From Diadophis punctatus similis (taxonomy: Eukaryota; Chordata; Lepidosauria; Squamata; Dipsadidae): DNA of 64,000 nucleotides. Positions 16,026-27,699 of the stretch are shown here, piece by piece. The first letter of the stretch is position 1; each line of letters opens with the position of its first letter. The DNA is taken from assembly GCA_023053685.1 (NCBI GenBank), contig JALIGW010000001.1:54185359-54249358 (forward strand). The letters run 5' to 3'. Under the pieces are notes generated by a model. The model was not told the origin of the DNA. It saw only the letters and a list, made by a program, of their open reading frames with translations, and ran no database searches. Made by a program: the position numbers and the translations under genes.

Positions 16026-16149
16026 TATCTATAGTTCTGTAAAAATATTGTTCACCTTTTTCCAACTTTATTATCTACATACTATAGATGTACTTTCATG
16101 GACCACTGAAAGGAGGAATTGGCTCACATGCTTTGCCCAAGAGTGTGAT

Positions 16150-16303
16150 AGGCAACAGGCTTTTAAGGGGCTGCCAGAAAGAAGGGAGGGCAATGTATTT
16201 TCCAAAGCACCAGAAGGCAAAACAAGAAGCAATGGATGGAAACTGAACAAAGAGAGAAGCAACCTAAAACTAAGGAGAAACTTCCTGACAGTGAGAACCA
16301 ATA
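16150..16303 (+). mobile_element. CR1 LINE fragment (end of ORF2)
   Basis: The translation gives KAPEGKTRSNGWKLNKERSN and FLTVRT, the CR1 C-terminal motif also found in the intact copy at 8891-10669. It is truncated on both sides. Confidence 0.85.
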
Positions 16304-16569
16304 TAGGTCCAGAAATTTTTCAGTCATAATTTCACATATAAAATAGCCATTCGTGTAATACAACCTGCATATTGTTCAAAACAGTAATTAGTATTATGGC
16401 TGATGTTTGACAGCAAGTGTAAAAGTCACACACATTTATGCTCTGGACTATAGACATTGAATGCATGTAAACCCCTGAAAAATATGTGGTAGCCCTGGGC
16501 AAAAGAAAGGCAGTAAAATCACTCTAGGTGTAGGGACACTGTAAAATATTAACACATGATAAATAATGG

Positions 16570-16939
16570 AACAATTAAAAAATTATCTCTCTCCCTTCCT
16601 CTTTCTTTCTCTTTTTTCTTTCTCTCTCCTTTTTTCTTTCTTTCTCTTTCTTCTCTCTCTCCCTCTCTTTCATCTCAAAGTCACTCATTCCTCACGTAGT
16701 AACTATCATCTCCAGTCATAGTCATTAAAAATCATAGGAGCTGTATTTTATCCTTTACAGAGAGCATCATGGAGTTTGGGAGAAAGTATTCTAATATAAA
16801 ATGCCAAATGAAGAATAAATAGCAAGACATGGATTGTTGTGTTACAGATTTTATAAATCCCTGTCAGGATTTTAGGGGGAATACTCTCACTCACTCACTC
16901 ATTCTCCCTCACTCTCTCCCTCTCCCTCCCTCCCTCCCT

Positions 16940-16988
<49 letters not shown>

Positions 16989-17085
16989 CCCCCTTCTCTC
17001 ATTCTCTTTCCCTCCTCCTCTCATTCTCTGTCTCTCTCATTCTGTCTCTCTTTCTCCCTCCCTCCCTCTCTCCCACTCCACCCCC
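16570..17085. repeat. CT-rich low-complexity tracts
   Basis: Two pyrimidine-rich blocks lie at about 16585-16670 and 16890-17080. The second includes a long (CT)n run near 16947-16985. ORFs predicted through them are artefacts of the repeat. Confidence 0.9.
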
Positions 17086-17688
17086 ACTCCCCAACCCCCA
17101 CACCCAGGGAATAACTGTAAGGAAATTTGGCCACGTTCTCTCTGTCTCTGGAAAGATACAAAAATAAATCTTGCGTTACAAAAGGAGTGACTCTCAGTGC
17201 CATGAGGTTGCCTCGAGGGGAGCAGATGGAGCTGAATCTCTCTGTCTCTAGTCTAGCTGCCCGACTGCAGCAGGAAAAGACAGGCAGCCCTCTATGTCGC
17301 TCATCTCTCTTTCTCTCTACCTCTCTCATATTTCTCTTTCTCCCTCTCGTGTGTGTGTGCGCGCGCGCGCACGCGAGTTTCCTCTGAGTCTTGAACCATT
17401 CCCAAAAACAGGCGAGGATTGGGGTTGTTGTTTTGCTGATGTTCTTTCTTCTTCTTTGGGTGCTTTTTACCAGATTTAAATAAAGAATCATTTCAGGTTC
17501 CCAGATAAATGAAGCTCTTTAATCTCCCTGCTGTGGCTTCCTGTCGGCTGGCTTTCCTCCACCTCCACCTCGCCCTCCCCTCCCCCCTCCTCGCCTGCCC
17601 TGAGAGGAGAAGGGGTATTCCAGAGCGGGAGTGAAGCGCCGCTCTACTTGCTTCTTTTTCCGGCCCTTGTTGGGAGACTTTTCTCCGT

Positions 17689-17860
17689 GCTAAGTTTAAG
17701 TGCAAAAGCAGCAAGCAGCCAAGGAGAAAGCGAGAGGAATATGGGGAGACGTGCGACTTTCTCCGCCCCGAGACACCGGCTGGGGCGTATCTCCCCATAT
17801 TCCTCTCGCTGCCTCCATGGCTGCTTGCTGCTTTTGCACTTAAACTTAGCACGGAGAAAA
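17689..17860. repeat. Large foldback (inverted repeat)
   Basis: Bases 17689-17749 and 17790-17860 are reverse complements over about 60 bp. The right arm has a small extra segment. The loop of about 40 bp contains a further CGCCCC/GGGGCG stem. It is probably a foldback MITE or an inverted duplication. It is not linked to a recognised gene. Confidence 0.85.
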
Positions 17861-18848
17861 GTGGCTGTTTCTCTCCTTTTCTGTTTTTGCTGGGAAAACT
17901 TTCTAATCTGATTGCTTCCTGATAGTTGGATGTCAGTTCCATAATTCCAGGAAAGCAAAGGCCATCAGCCATACCAGATTGGGAAGACACCAGGTCAAAT
18001 AAGGCTAACCTGGAAAATTTGGAGATCAAGTCTCGATCTCACAGAAGTCTCTTCATCATCTTGGCGAGCCACAAAAAAACTCATTCTAAAATTAGCTGTT
18101 ATTCCGTTTAAGACCATTGAAATTAAAATGAAGGGGGATATAGCCAAATGTTTGCTTACTTTCTTGTCTTTCCTGTGTTCTCCATCCCTAACAGAGGGAT
18201 TAACTCATGATTGAACATCTGGCATGAACTCCAGCTTGCACTTGATTAAATTAGAATGAGGATGTTCCCTTGAAGAATATTTGGAGTACAGCATATTCTG
18301 CCAGATGGAAATGGGGCAGCCTGTGCAAGAAAAATATCTCTGTAATTTTATATATAGTACAACCAGGTAGATGTTTCCTTTAAGATTTTTTTTTAATATC
18401 TAAAATGTTTTACTGTAGGAATCATTTACTTACTAATTTGCTTGCTGATATATAAGAAAAATATATTACAGGATTGAATGGGCTGTTTTTGTGTCCCTTG
18501 CTTTTGAACCTTAAATGTAGTTCTCATAAATAATAAAAACAGAGGTAGGTTTTTAGAATTCTAAAGTTCTAAGAAGGGTGTTTCTGTTTAAAATTGAAAG
18601 GAAGAGGACACATTCATATGTTGCTTTTTCTAAATCCACCATTATAGAAACAACAGACATTATTAAATTTGCAATATACATTTTTAATAACAAGAACCTT
18701 TGAAACTATGCAATGAACAGCTTCCATCTGTACAACAGATTGGATTGGAGGGGGGGGGGGAGATTGAACAGCCTGTCTTGAGAAATGTTATTTGAAACAG
18801 CCTAATGCTTCGACATATACAAATATACTGTATGTTAAGGGTCAAGGG
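17861..18848. other. Intergenic DNA, nothing recognised
   Basis: Mostly AT-rich sequence with no convincing ORF or repeat family. A G-run near 18750 is simple sequence. Confidence 0.4.
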
Positions 18849-18889
18849 CAGTGGAGGGTTCTCAAAATTTTTACCACCACTCTGTGGGC

Positions 18890-19060
18890 GTGGCTTATTT
18901 TGTGGGTGTGGCTTGATGGTCATGTGACCGGGTGGGAGTGGCTTGCCGACCATGTGACCGGGTGGGAGTGGCTTGCCGACCATGTGACCGGGTGGGGGTT
19001 ACTTGATCATGTGACTGGGTGGTCATGTGACTGGGTGGGCGTGGCCAACTTGACGTCACT
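18890..19060. repeat. Tandem roughly 30-bp units with CATGTGAC
   Basis: About five degenerate units contain GGTCATGTGACYGGGTGG. They are the internal part of family B elements and recur at 15880-15945. Confidence 0.8.
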
Positions 19061-19257
19061 CACGTCAAGGGTTAGGGTTAGGGTGCCCGGCCTCTCCTCA
19101 CCTCAAAGGCCTCAATGAGATACAATTTCCCTATCTATTTACTACTACTGAACATCCAAAATATACTATTTAATCCTATGTAATGTGTCCATACAGTACA
19201 TATTACACACAGGCACACAAAAATATACATTATCTACTACATATACTGTATGTGTAT

Positions 19258-19305
<48 letters not shown>

Positions 19306-19311
19306 ACATCC
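19258..19311. repeat. (CA)n microsatellite
   Basis: An almost pure CA run of about 50 bases. Confidence 0.95.
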
Positions 19312-20734
19312 CTCTTCTAAATCTATACACATTCAACCTCACCTACTGCATTTGGAAAAACACACCCAGAGTCCACTTTAACTTTTTAAAAATCAAGGAA
19401 ATTTCTTTCAAAGTTTAGCTACACTTTGATTTATGAAGGATCTGGATATTTTTGTTGCATTTTCTGTACCATTTCCTGGAATTCTTTTATTTAAAAATCC
19501 AGATTTTCATCAAATGTTTATCTCTGTGGAAAACTGTAACTTATGCTACACAATGTTGATAGATTCTTGGAGAGGAGGCATCACCCTCCCATTCTCTATG
19601 GATGGTATGGATATGACAGGATTTTGGAGAACCTTCCTGCTAGCAAATGTGCTGCTTTTTGCAGTGAGAGCAGAGATCATAATGAAGTATCAGAAAACAA
19701 GTTAGTATTTCTCTGCCCTGCAGATCTCTTGTTCCGATGTCCAGAAAGTATTATTTCACTTGTATGTTGGATGGGGATCTTTGAGACCAGAGATATAGGA
19801 ATAGGAATTATATGCTTCTTTTTGCAAGATGCATTATTTACAAAAAAATAAAGCTATAACAATAACAAGTATGCCTCTAGAGTAATTCCTTGGTTTAACA
19901 GACCCTTAGTTTAGTGACTTCAGATGCAGCAGACAAAATCAGCCTATGGAATTTATGCTTCTGCATAAAAATCCCTTATACCATTGGCTAAAAATGAAAA
20001 ATTAACTTAAGAAAAATCCCACTTACCATTTGAATTTAACAGACATTTTGTTTTAACAGACGCCTCTTCTCCCCATTAGTCCGTTAAACTGTTATCTTAC
20101 TACAACTTCCATAATTAGATTGGTTATGTTAATACAGTCATAATTAATAATATTCAGGCTTCTCACTCAGTAAAAATAAAAAATAAAAATACTTTGCATT
20201 TACATCATAGTAAATGCAGGAATCATTGTAGAATTTTCCCATATTTATTAGAACCAGGTATTTTGCAATTTCCAGTGGAGCCTTTTTATAATGGACATCA
20301 TCCTTTAATCTATTTTGTTCAAATATTAGTAGAAAAAATAGCTATGATAAAAAAATATGTGCACACATATAAATATGTAGCCGCACAAGCACCAAATCAA
20401 AAAGTTGTGAAACTAGAATTTCAATGTTAGATAAAAGTATTGCCAGTCCAAACAGCAAATACCACTAATATTTAGAAGACCCATTGGCAACAAAGAATCT
20501 CTGTGGCAAGACAGTGCAAAACAGGGTTGGATGTGCCAGATAGCCTGTCTGCGTTCTGCCAGATTGCCTTGGGCCACTGGTCAAGAAAGAAGAAGATGGA
20601 CACAGCTGGTTTTGGTCACATACAACACCTTGCTTCTTTGTGGTTTTCTCTCCACTTGGAGCTGAAAGTCTCCCCCCTTCAACCCATATGGCCAGTTGTG
20701 CTCCCTAAAAGAAACAATTGCACCCCCCATTGCC

Positions 20735-20910
20735 AGCCTTCCTTCCTTCCTTTTCTTTCTTGTCTCTCTCACTCTCCCTTCCTTCCTTCCTTCCTTTTCT
20801 CTTTCTCTCTTCCTTTTCTCTTTCTCTCTTTCTTTCTTTCTTTCTCTTCCTTTCTTCTTTCTTTCTTTCTCTCTTTCTTTTTCTCTTTCTTTTTCTTTCT
20901 CTCTTCTCGG
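20735..20910. repeat. Polypyrimidine tract
   Basis: (TTCC)n, (TTTC)n and (CTTT)n runs. Part of it (about 20744-20790) recurs at about 21755-21800, so the block between is bracketed by a direct duplication. Confidence 0.9.
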
Positions 20911-21204
20911 TGGCGGGAGAAGGAAGAAAGGAAGAAAGTGCTCTGGGAGAGCGGGCGGCCCAGCCCAGCGGCAGCACTGCTGCCCTCTTGCCTTTCTGGC
21001 TTCGGCTCTGGGACCTTCGCAGGCCGGGCAGCATTGGGGCGCGCACCTATGGAGCTCCGCCAGCCTCAGACTCTGGGGCTGGCGGGGCAGGGAGACAGTG
21101 ACGCTGCTTGGAGAGCCGGCAGATAGGCGTGCCAGGCGGTCTCCGAGCCTCACCAAGAAGGTAATCCGAGCGTCAGCCGGGCACATGAGCGCTCCCACCC
21201 ACCC

Positions 21205-21735
21205 CTCGCTCCTACCGTCTCCCGGGAAGTGGCCGCGGACAGATCTGGGCAGGGCAGAGCCGCCGCTGGAGCGCTCGGCGAGGAAGGGTGAGTGGGGGGA
21301 GGGCGGGCGGCCCGTCCTGTCCCAGCAGTGGTGCATCTCCCAGGAAGTGGCCGCGGACAGATCTGGGCAGGGCAGAGCTGCCGGTGGAGCGCTCGGCGAG
21401 GAAGGGTGAGTGGGGGAGGGCGGGCGGCCCGTCCTGTCCCAGCAGCGGCACATCTCCCAGGAATTGGCCGCGGACAGATCTGGGCAGGGCGGAGCCGCCG
21501 GTGGAGCGCTCGGCGAGGAAGGATGAGTGGGGGGGGAGGGCGGGCGGCCCGTCTTGTCCCAGCAGCGGCGCATCTCCCAGGAAGTGGCCACGGACAGATC
21601 TGGGCAGGGCAGAGCCGCCGGTGGAGCGCTCGGCGAGGAAGGGTGAGTGGGGGAAGGGAGGGCGGCCCGTCCTGTCCCAGCAGCGGCGCATCTCCCAGGA
21701 AGTGGCAGTAGACTGATCTGGGCAGGGTTATTCCT
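21205..21735. repeat. 118-bp GC-rich minisatellite
   Basis: The word CAGATCTGGGCAGGG recurs at 21240, 21358, 21475 and 21595, with a decayed copy at about 21713, giving periods of 117-120 bp. It is GC-rich and CpG-rich. Apparent proteins across it on both strands are repeat artefacts. Confidence 0.92.
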
Positions 21736-21842
21736 TCCTTCCTTCCTTCCTTCCTTCCTTCCTATTCTTTCTTGTCTCTCTCACTCTCCCTTCCTTCCTT
21801 CCTTCCTTCCTCTTTCTTTCTCTCTTTCTCTTTCTTTCTCGG
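21729..21842. repeat. (TTCC)n / (CTTT)n tract
   Basis: Pyrimidine microsatellite directly after the minisatellite, partly a duplicate of 20744-20790. Confidence 0.9.
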
Positions 21843-22861
21843 GGAGGCTACCATAGGGAGATCCATTTGGAGGGACCTGGGTGGGGCGAGTCCCACCTAA
21901 TTCAACCCCCAGGGACTGCCTCACACACACCCGTTGCCTGGCAAGCCTCCCTTCAGGCCAGCGCGTCTCTTACCCTGGCTCCTGTGGCAGCGCTGCTTCT
22001 TCTCAGTGACTGGAGAGGGGGGGTGGCGGTGGTTCTCCTCCATAATCCCGGCTGTGGGAAACGCACCCGGGCAGAGAGGGGACGCGCACATGGAGTGAGG
22101 TGAGGAGTGAGTGAGTGGGCGGAACAAATAAAAAATAAAGCGGAAAACAGGATGTAGACGCATGCACAGGGCCGGAAGCTCGGCTTCTGCATATGCTCAG
22201 AAGAAAAAAATAAAATAAAATAAAATGAAATAAATTTTAAAAAATTAAAAAAAAGAAAGCCAAAAACAAGATAGCAACCGCATGCACAGGGCCGGAAGCT
22301 CAGCTTCTGCACATGCTCAGAAGAAAAGAAAAAAAAATTGGAAAAAAATCGGAAAAAAATTCAAAAAAAAGATGGCGGCGCCCAGGGACCTGTAACCGAT
22401 TGTGACGTCACCAACCGGTTGCTACCGGTGCGGTAGAGTAGACCGCACCGGTAGGAACCCACTACTGGTCAAGGGTCATAATTGCTGATTCTTTGAGTCA
22501 TATAATCATAAGGATGGAGCAAGCATTTTGCCACCTTGCTCAGAATAGAAATCCAAATTAAAGCATCTCAGATAGATGGCTGTTTAGCCTCCACTTGCGT
22601 ACATCTAGCGAAGGTGAGCCCATCACCTGTCTGGCTAATTAATTCCACTGAGCAACTGCTTTTCCTACTAGTGAAGGGGGAAATTCCCCATGAGCCAGTC
22701 TTTACATGGAGGCCACACGATTCAGCCAGGTTTACTTGAACTTTTTCAATAATTTTTTCAATCATTCAATTGGAAAGTCTTCTTGTAACTTTTAGAAATT
22801 AATTGATTAATCATTTAATTGTATTTATATCCCGCCTGTTCTCAGATAATCATGTGAGAAA

Positions 22862-23256
22862 CAGATGGTCCTCAACATACAGCAGTTCATGTAGTGACTA
22901 TTCAAAGTTACAACGTCACTGAATAAAGTGACTTATGACCATTTTTTCACTTGTGACCATTGCAGCATCCCCATGGTCATGTGATCAAAATTCAGATGCT
23001 TGGCAACTGACTCATATTTATGATGGCTGCAGTGTTCCAGGGCCATGTGATCACCTTTTGTGACCTTCTGACAAGCAAAGTCAATGGGGAAGCCGGATTA
23101 ATTTAATAAACATGTTACTAACTTAACAACTGCAGTGATTCACATAACAACTGTGGCAAGAAAAGTCGTAAAATGGAGCAAATTTCACTTAACAAGTGTT
23201 TCGCTTAGCAACAGAAATTTTGGGCTCAATTGTGGTCATAAATTGAGGATTACCTG
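22862..23256. mobile_element. TA-flanked palindromic MITE, family C, copy 1
   Basis: Degenerate terminal repeats (GATGGTCCTCAAC... and ...TTGAGGATTACCTG) enclose a sequence clearly homologous along its length to the copy at 51494-51879. Internal motifs such as CAACTGCAGTGATTCAC are shared. It is probably Tc1/mariner-type (Tigger-like) by end sequence and TA flank. Confidence 0.75.
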
Positions 23257-25130
23257 TACTGTAATTTGGGATTAAAGAGTGATTGGCCCAATGTCACCTA
23301 GTGGCTGTGCAGCTGAATGGAACTTGAGTCTCTCCAATTTAAACTTCCAGTCTGGAACTAACCCTAACCTTAACCCTCCTTAAAAGGAATTTGTATTCAC
23401 ATTTATTATATGTAAGATGAAAACCCTACTAAAGAGGTAAAGCATATATAAGTCATGTAGGGTTTTATTCTCAATATCCTCTTGTATAGTTTTGTGTCTG
23501 AATCCTTGAATCCTTTCCATTCCTTTCCCACATGGACTGTTCATACTATTGCAAACACGTGGCATTTATTAAATATGGATGGTAAAATTGGTAATTTCTC
23601 CTCCACTAAATTTGTTGTTGTTGTTGTTCTTTTTCTTTCTCTCCTCTGAACAAAAGGAAAGAATCTTGCATTAAAAATACAGGGGGGAGGGGCAAATAAT
23701 TACTTATACATAATTACTTATACTATAAACAACCATACGCCAGAAATAGCTATGTAAGCACACAGAATCTGCTATGAAAGCTTGGAGGGGGAAAATAAGC
23801 TGAATATTGGAACTTCTGAAAATTAGCAGCCAAGATTTGAGAAAGTTCAGTCATTCAGTCGTTCAAGTGTATCTTCCCAAAAGGTAAGGTATCCTAATTA
23901 AAACAACACTCTAGTTTTCCTCTGCTGCTCTCATTTGCCAAGGAAAAGTGAAATATGGGTGGGTTGGGCCCTTAAGCAAGACTCAGAGACAGCTTCGTGG
24001 GCGACCCAAAGAGCTTGTTTCTACAGCCTTCCATTCTTGGGTAATCATAAGCAAAAAGAGCTTTGCCCCAGAGTCAAGCACTAGTCAAAAACTGCTAATG
24101 AAGTATAATACATATTTAAAAGCTAAATTCTCTCTTTACAGTTGATTAAATGCATCCAATGCAGCTTTTTCTCAACCTGGTGCCCTCCAGATGCATTGAC
24201 TTGCTCCCAAGGCTGTTGAAAGAGTATGAATTCCAGGCAACTTAGATAAGAGGAGTTATCTTAGTTTCAGCCTATTCTTTGCAAGGGCTGGGATGGGGTG
24301 GAGGAGCTGCAGGGCCAACTCTTACATGTAGTGCAAATAAAAATATAACATGCTAAAAAGGTAGGTAATCTGTTTTCAAATGGGGCACATTGGAATTTTG
24401 TGGGCATGTGAGTGAATGGCTTCCATCGTGAGCATGATCAATCACAAAATATCCTCAAGCAAAAAGTGTTCAAGCAATCCAGGAGAATTTTGACCATAAC
24501 ATTAGAATCTTTGTGGGAACTCAATATACCGGTACTGTCGCAAATAAACAGGATAGTAGAAACTGATGCCAGATTGATTGATTGATTATAATCTGATGAA
24601 TTAAATGTGGCAGATGGATGGTGGAGACCTTTGGGAGCAAATTGTTGCCTATAAGGACAACAACAGACCTGCAACAGATATCCCCCCACCCCGAAAAGTT
24701 GAAAAGTATATTTTAAAAGTTTGAGATAATGTCATGCTCCCTAAGAAGTATGATCTTGATAAGCCTCGCTGAGAAAATCATCTGTAGAAGATATGTTTAA
24801 AATTCTTAATATATAGTAGATACACTGCAGTGCAGATGAATCTTTCAAGTTGTGATGTAGAACCTGCACTCTGTCAAAGTGAATACAGTAGATCAGATTG
24901 TGGAAGTAATGTCTATCACAGAAAATACACAATGTTGTAAAAAAAACCAGTCTCATAAACAAGGCTTGAAGCCTTATCTGTGCTTCCTTTTATCCTTCCC
25001 CTCCCCCACTTTGAAGCTAATCTTGTTTTGTTTTAAATTGAATTTTGAATGTATGTACTTAACTGCCCTGTATTTTTACATTCCCACTTTCTGCATTTCA
25101 ATCAACACCCTCTTCTTTTATTTAACAGAT
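23257..25130. other. Intergenic DNA, nothing recognised
   Basis: It contains a short TTG run near 23609, a short CCCTAA-like stretch near 23358, and a GATT run near 24570. No coding potential is seen. Confidence 0.4.
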
Positions 25131-25262
25131 TAACAGAGTTGGAAGGGACCTTGCAGGTCATCTAGTCCAACCCCCTGCCCAAGCAGGAGACTCTACATCT
25201 GCCTCTACCTAGGATTGAACTCACAACCTCTTGATTGTGAGGCAAGATTTTAGTCATCTTTA
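25131..25262 (-). mobile_element. tRNA-derived SINE with CR1-like tail, 5' truncated
   Basis: On the minus strand the box-B-like GAGTTCAATCCTA is followed by the CR1-type 3' end (GGTTGGACTAGATGACCTGC...). The box A end is lost. Fuller copies are at 47557 and 59406. Confidence 0.85.
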
Positions 25263-26188
25263 GAAGAAAAGGGCAGATTCACTGGCGTTTTAAATTCATA
25301 GAAGTCTTCTGCAAGGGATGGTGATGCTAAGTGAGTATAAGTACCAATTGAGAGACAGGATATCCTGAACTCTCAGTCACTTTTGAATCACTTGAAGGTG
25401 AAAGGCCATTCAGAGGTTAGTAAGGAAGTCAGTATTCAGGTCAGGAGTACAGTGAGCTATATTTGAACTGACCTCCATCCCTTTGTGTACACTACTAAGT
25501 CAGGCTAATAAAAATATCTGTAGAGATCATGTGTGTTCTTATGTCATTTTTCTCCCAATGCATGCATTTTTAAAGCAAGTTTGTTGCACTAGTCATTACT
25601 ATTAGCACTTGGCACTAGCATTTGGAAAGTCCCCTATTTGCCTATGTGTCCCAATTATTAATTCTTTGGTTATGCAACAATGGTTTGGATTTTGCATTTA
25701 ATTCAGCCCCCATGCCATCTTCCATGCAGTTCTGCAGCACTATTACTTCCTTGAGTGAGAATAGTTTATAGAAAAGCTCCATTTCTCTGTATCTCTGAAG
25801 ACCTACTCTTCAGATAGAGTATTTTAAACTACAAGCTTATCATACTCAGGAATGAGTAGAGACCAGGCAAAACATTTGAAGGGCCCAATCTAGAGCTCTG
25901 GAAGTTGCCTGACTGACTCTAAATCATTAAAAAAAATAATTGGATCCGCTCTGGAACCTGAATTTGAATAGTGATTGCCAAAGATGGAATTGCTGTTTCT
26001 CATAAGGTACAATGGGAAAATGTACTCCACCTCTTTTCCATCAGAATGGGCTTTCCACAATTTCCGTATATTTTTTCTGGACTATCTGAAGTACTTGTTC
26101 TATTCTGATTAAGATTTTGATTAACAGACTAATTGCCATTTCCTGTACTTTTGAAGAGGAAGGTATATTATTTTGTTGACCTAAAAGA
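25263..26188. other. Intergenic DNA, nothing recognised
   Basis: No ORF, RNA gene or repeat family recognised. Confidence 0.4.
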
Positions 26189-26201
26189 AATTGATCAATC
26201 G

Positions 26202-26233
<32 letters not shown>

Positions 26234-26400
26234 GAATAGAGCTGGAAGGGACCTTGGAGGTCTTCTAGTCCAACCCCCTGCTCAAGCAGGAGATCCTATA
26301 CCATTTCAGACCAGTAACTGTCCAGTTTCTTCTTAAAAACCTCCAGTAATGAAGCACCCACAACGTCTGAAGGCAAGCTGTTCCAACTCTTAAATTGCTT
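26189..26400 (-). mobile_element. CR1 3' end with (ATCA)n tail
   Basis: An ATCA microsatellite (26189-26232) joins a minus-strand CR1 3' UTR (GAGCTGGAAGGGACCTTGGAGG...) that is truncated at about 26400. Confidence 0.88.
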
Positions 26401-27699
26401 TTGGTTGTATATAGGTGGCAGATACTCTTGCTTTTACTAAATTATTTTTACAGTGCAAGTGGGACTACTACACTGTATCTCCATAGAGTCCATCTGATAA
26501 TTGTCTGCCTGATTGTCTAGTTATAATCACAGCACCACAAGTCTCTGTGTCCCTTGCAGTTTGTTCTCTTAAATGAGACCAATTAACTTTTCTCATAAAG
26601 GGGAGGCAGTGATCCACATATCCCAGGCTAGCATTTTGCAAACTGAGTGATATATTTTTCTTTCCCCATAGGCGTTTGCAATTTCTGTGAAATCCTTTCA
26701 AGTCTGTGCAATATTAATTACCCGTGAAATATCAGTTGTTGTTGTTTTTGAGACATGGATAAAGATTCATTTCGATATTCTCTTTCAGGGCAGCAGATCG
26801 TGTGCATCAAACTACATGTTAGCAAATGACAAAGAATGCAGCTCTAATCACAAAGCAGTGGTCTTTCCCCCTCTTTTCCTTCAGGGGAATTTCAAACTTC
26901 AGTCTGAGGGATCTTGCAGGAGTTTCTCTTCCTGACATTGCTCTAATTCTTTGGCTTCGAGATTGCTAGTTCCATCAGAGCAGCAAGTGGTGTCTGCACT
27001 CCAAATCTCTTAAGGGTGCTTTTTTCATCACTGAACCCTATCGCCCATGAGGCAGGTTTTGGCACCTTCCTTTCCGCTCGCTTGCTGGCAGTTGTTCTTG
27101 TCCATCATGGCACCTTCCTGGTTTGCATTCCAAAATGCTCACGTACTGCATTTTGGCCTTAAAGTGCTTGGCGAAAGGGAGGGAGGGCTTGCAAGGGTTG
27201 CGCTTTTGACAGCCTTCCTGTTGAATGCAGTTCTTTGTCCTCTGCTGCAAACTTTACCGAGCTTGCACACATCTTTGTGGACATCAGTTGGCTCGCACAA
27301 TACCTCTGGGGAGCCTGTGCCATCTCAGAGAAATATGTAGCTTTCATTAGTCATTGCTTCTAATGAACAAGATTCTTTTTCTCCCAAAGTTAACAAAGAG
27401 AGCTGCTGCGTGCACCAGCTGGATCCTGCAGTTCTCACACTTCTTCTGGTTTCATAATTATAATCACATGGCAATCATTTCTCTTGCCAATTAAAACAGT
27501 TTCCTCACCTGCTCACACTTACGACTAATAATAGATTGAAAAAAGCTCCTCCTTAAATCCCAGAATTTAACAGGAGTTTTGAAAAAGGCCACAAAAAATC
27601 TCAGGTGGCTGGAGATTCCTTATTTTGGGTAAGATCTTGAGGACTTGGGCCCTGGTATAGTAATGGGTTAAAAATGGCTGTAATAATTTGTCAAATCAA
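26401..27699. other. Intergenic DNA, no gene recognised
   Basis: The part at 27040-27350 is richer in GC and has overlapping short ORFs on both strands. I see no domain, splice pattern or family, and call no gene. Confidence 0.4.

Larger units (their letters stand above)
18849..22467. mobile_element. hAT-like unit of 3.6 kb with internal satellite, family B
   Basis: The left end is CAGTGGAGGGTTC and the right end is the inverse of CAGTAGTGGGTTC. Both are flanked by the same 8 bp, GTCAAGGG (18841-18848 and 22468-22475). The unit holds tandem CATGTGAC units (18900-19060), a (CA)n run, pyrimidine tracts, a 118-bp minisatellite, and a duplicated 50-bp segment near 22161 and 22281. No transposase ORF is visible. 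It may be one mobilised unit, or a MITE later filled by other insertions. Confidence 0.6.

Noticed and set aside
17493..18029. 178-codon minus-strand ORF and an 87-codon + ORF with similar peptides
   Set aside because: The similarity comes from the inverted repeat at 17689-17860; no recognised domain.
19067..19085. Short TTAGGG-type run, and a CCCTAA-like run near 23358
   Set aside because: Only two to three units and decayed; the first aligns with ordinary MITE interior at 15960. Not an interstitial telomere array.
20503..21711. Long ORFs of up to 336 codons on both strands
   Set aside because: They run through pyrimidine tracts and the 118-bp minisatellite; no domain, and the same unit repeats in each frame.
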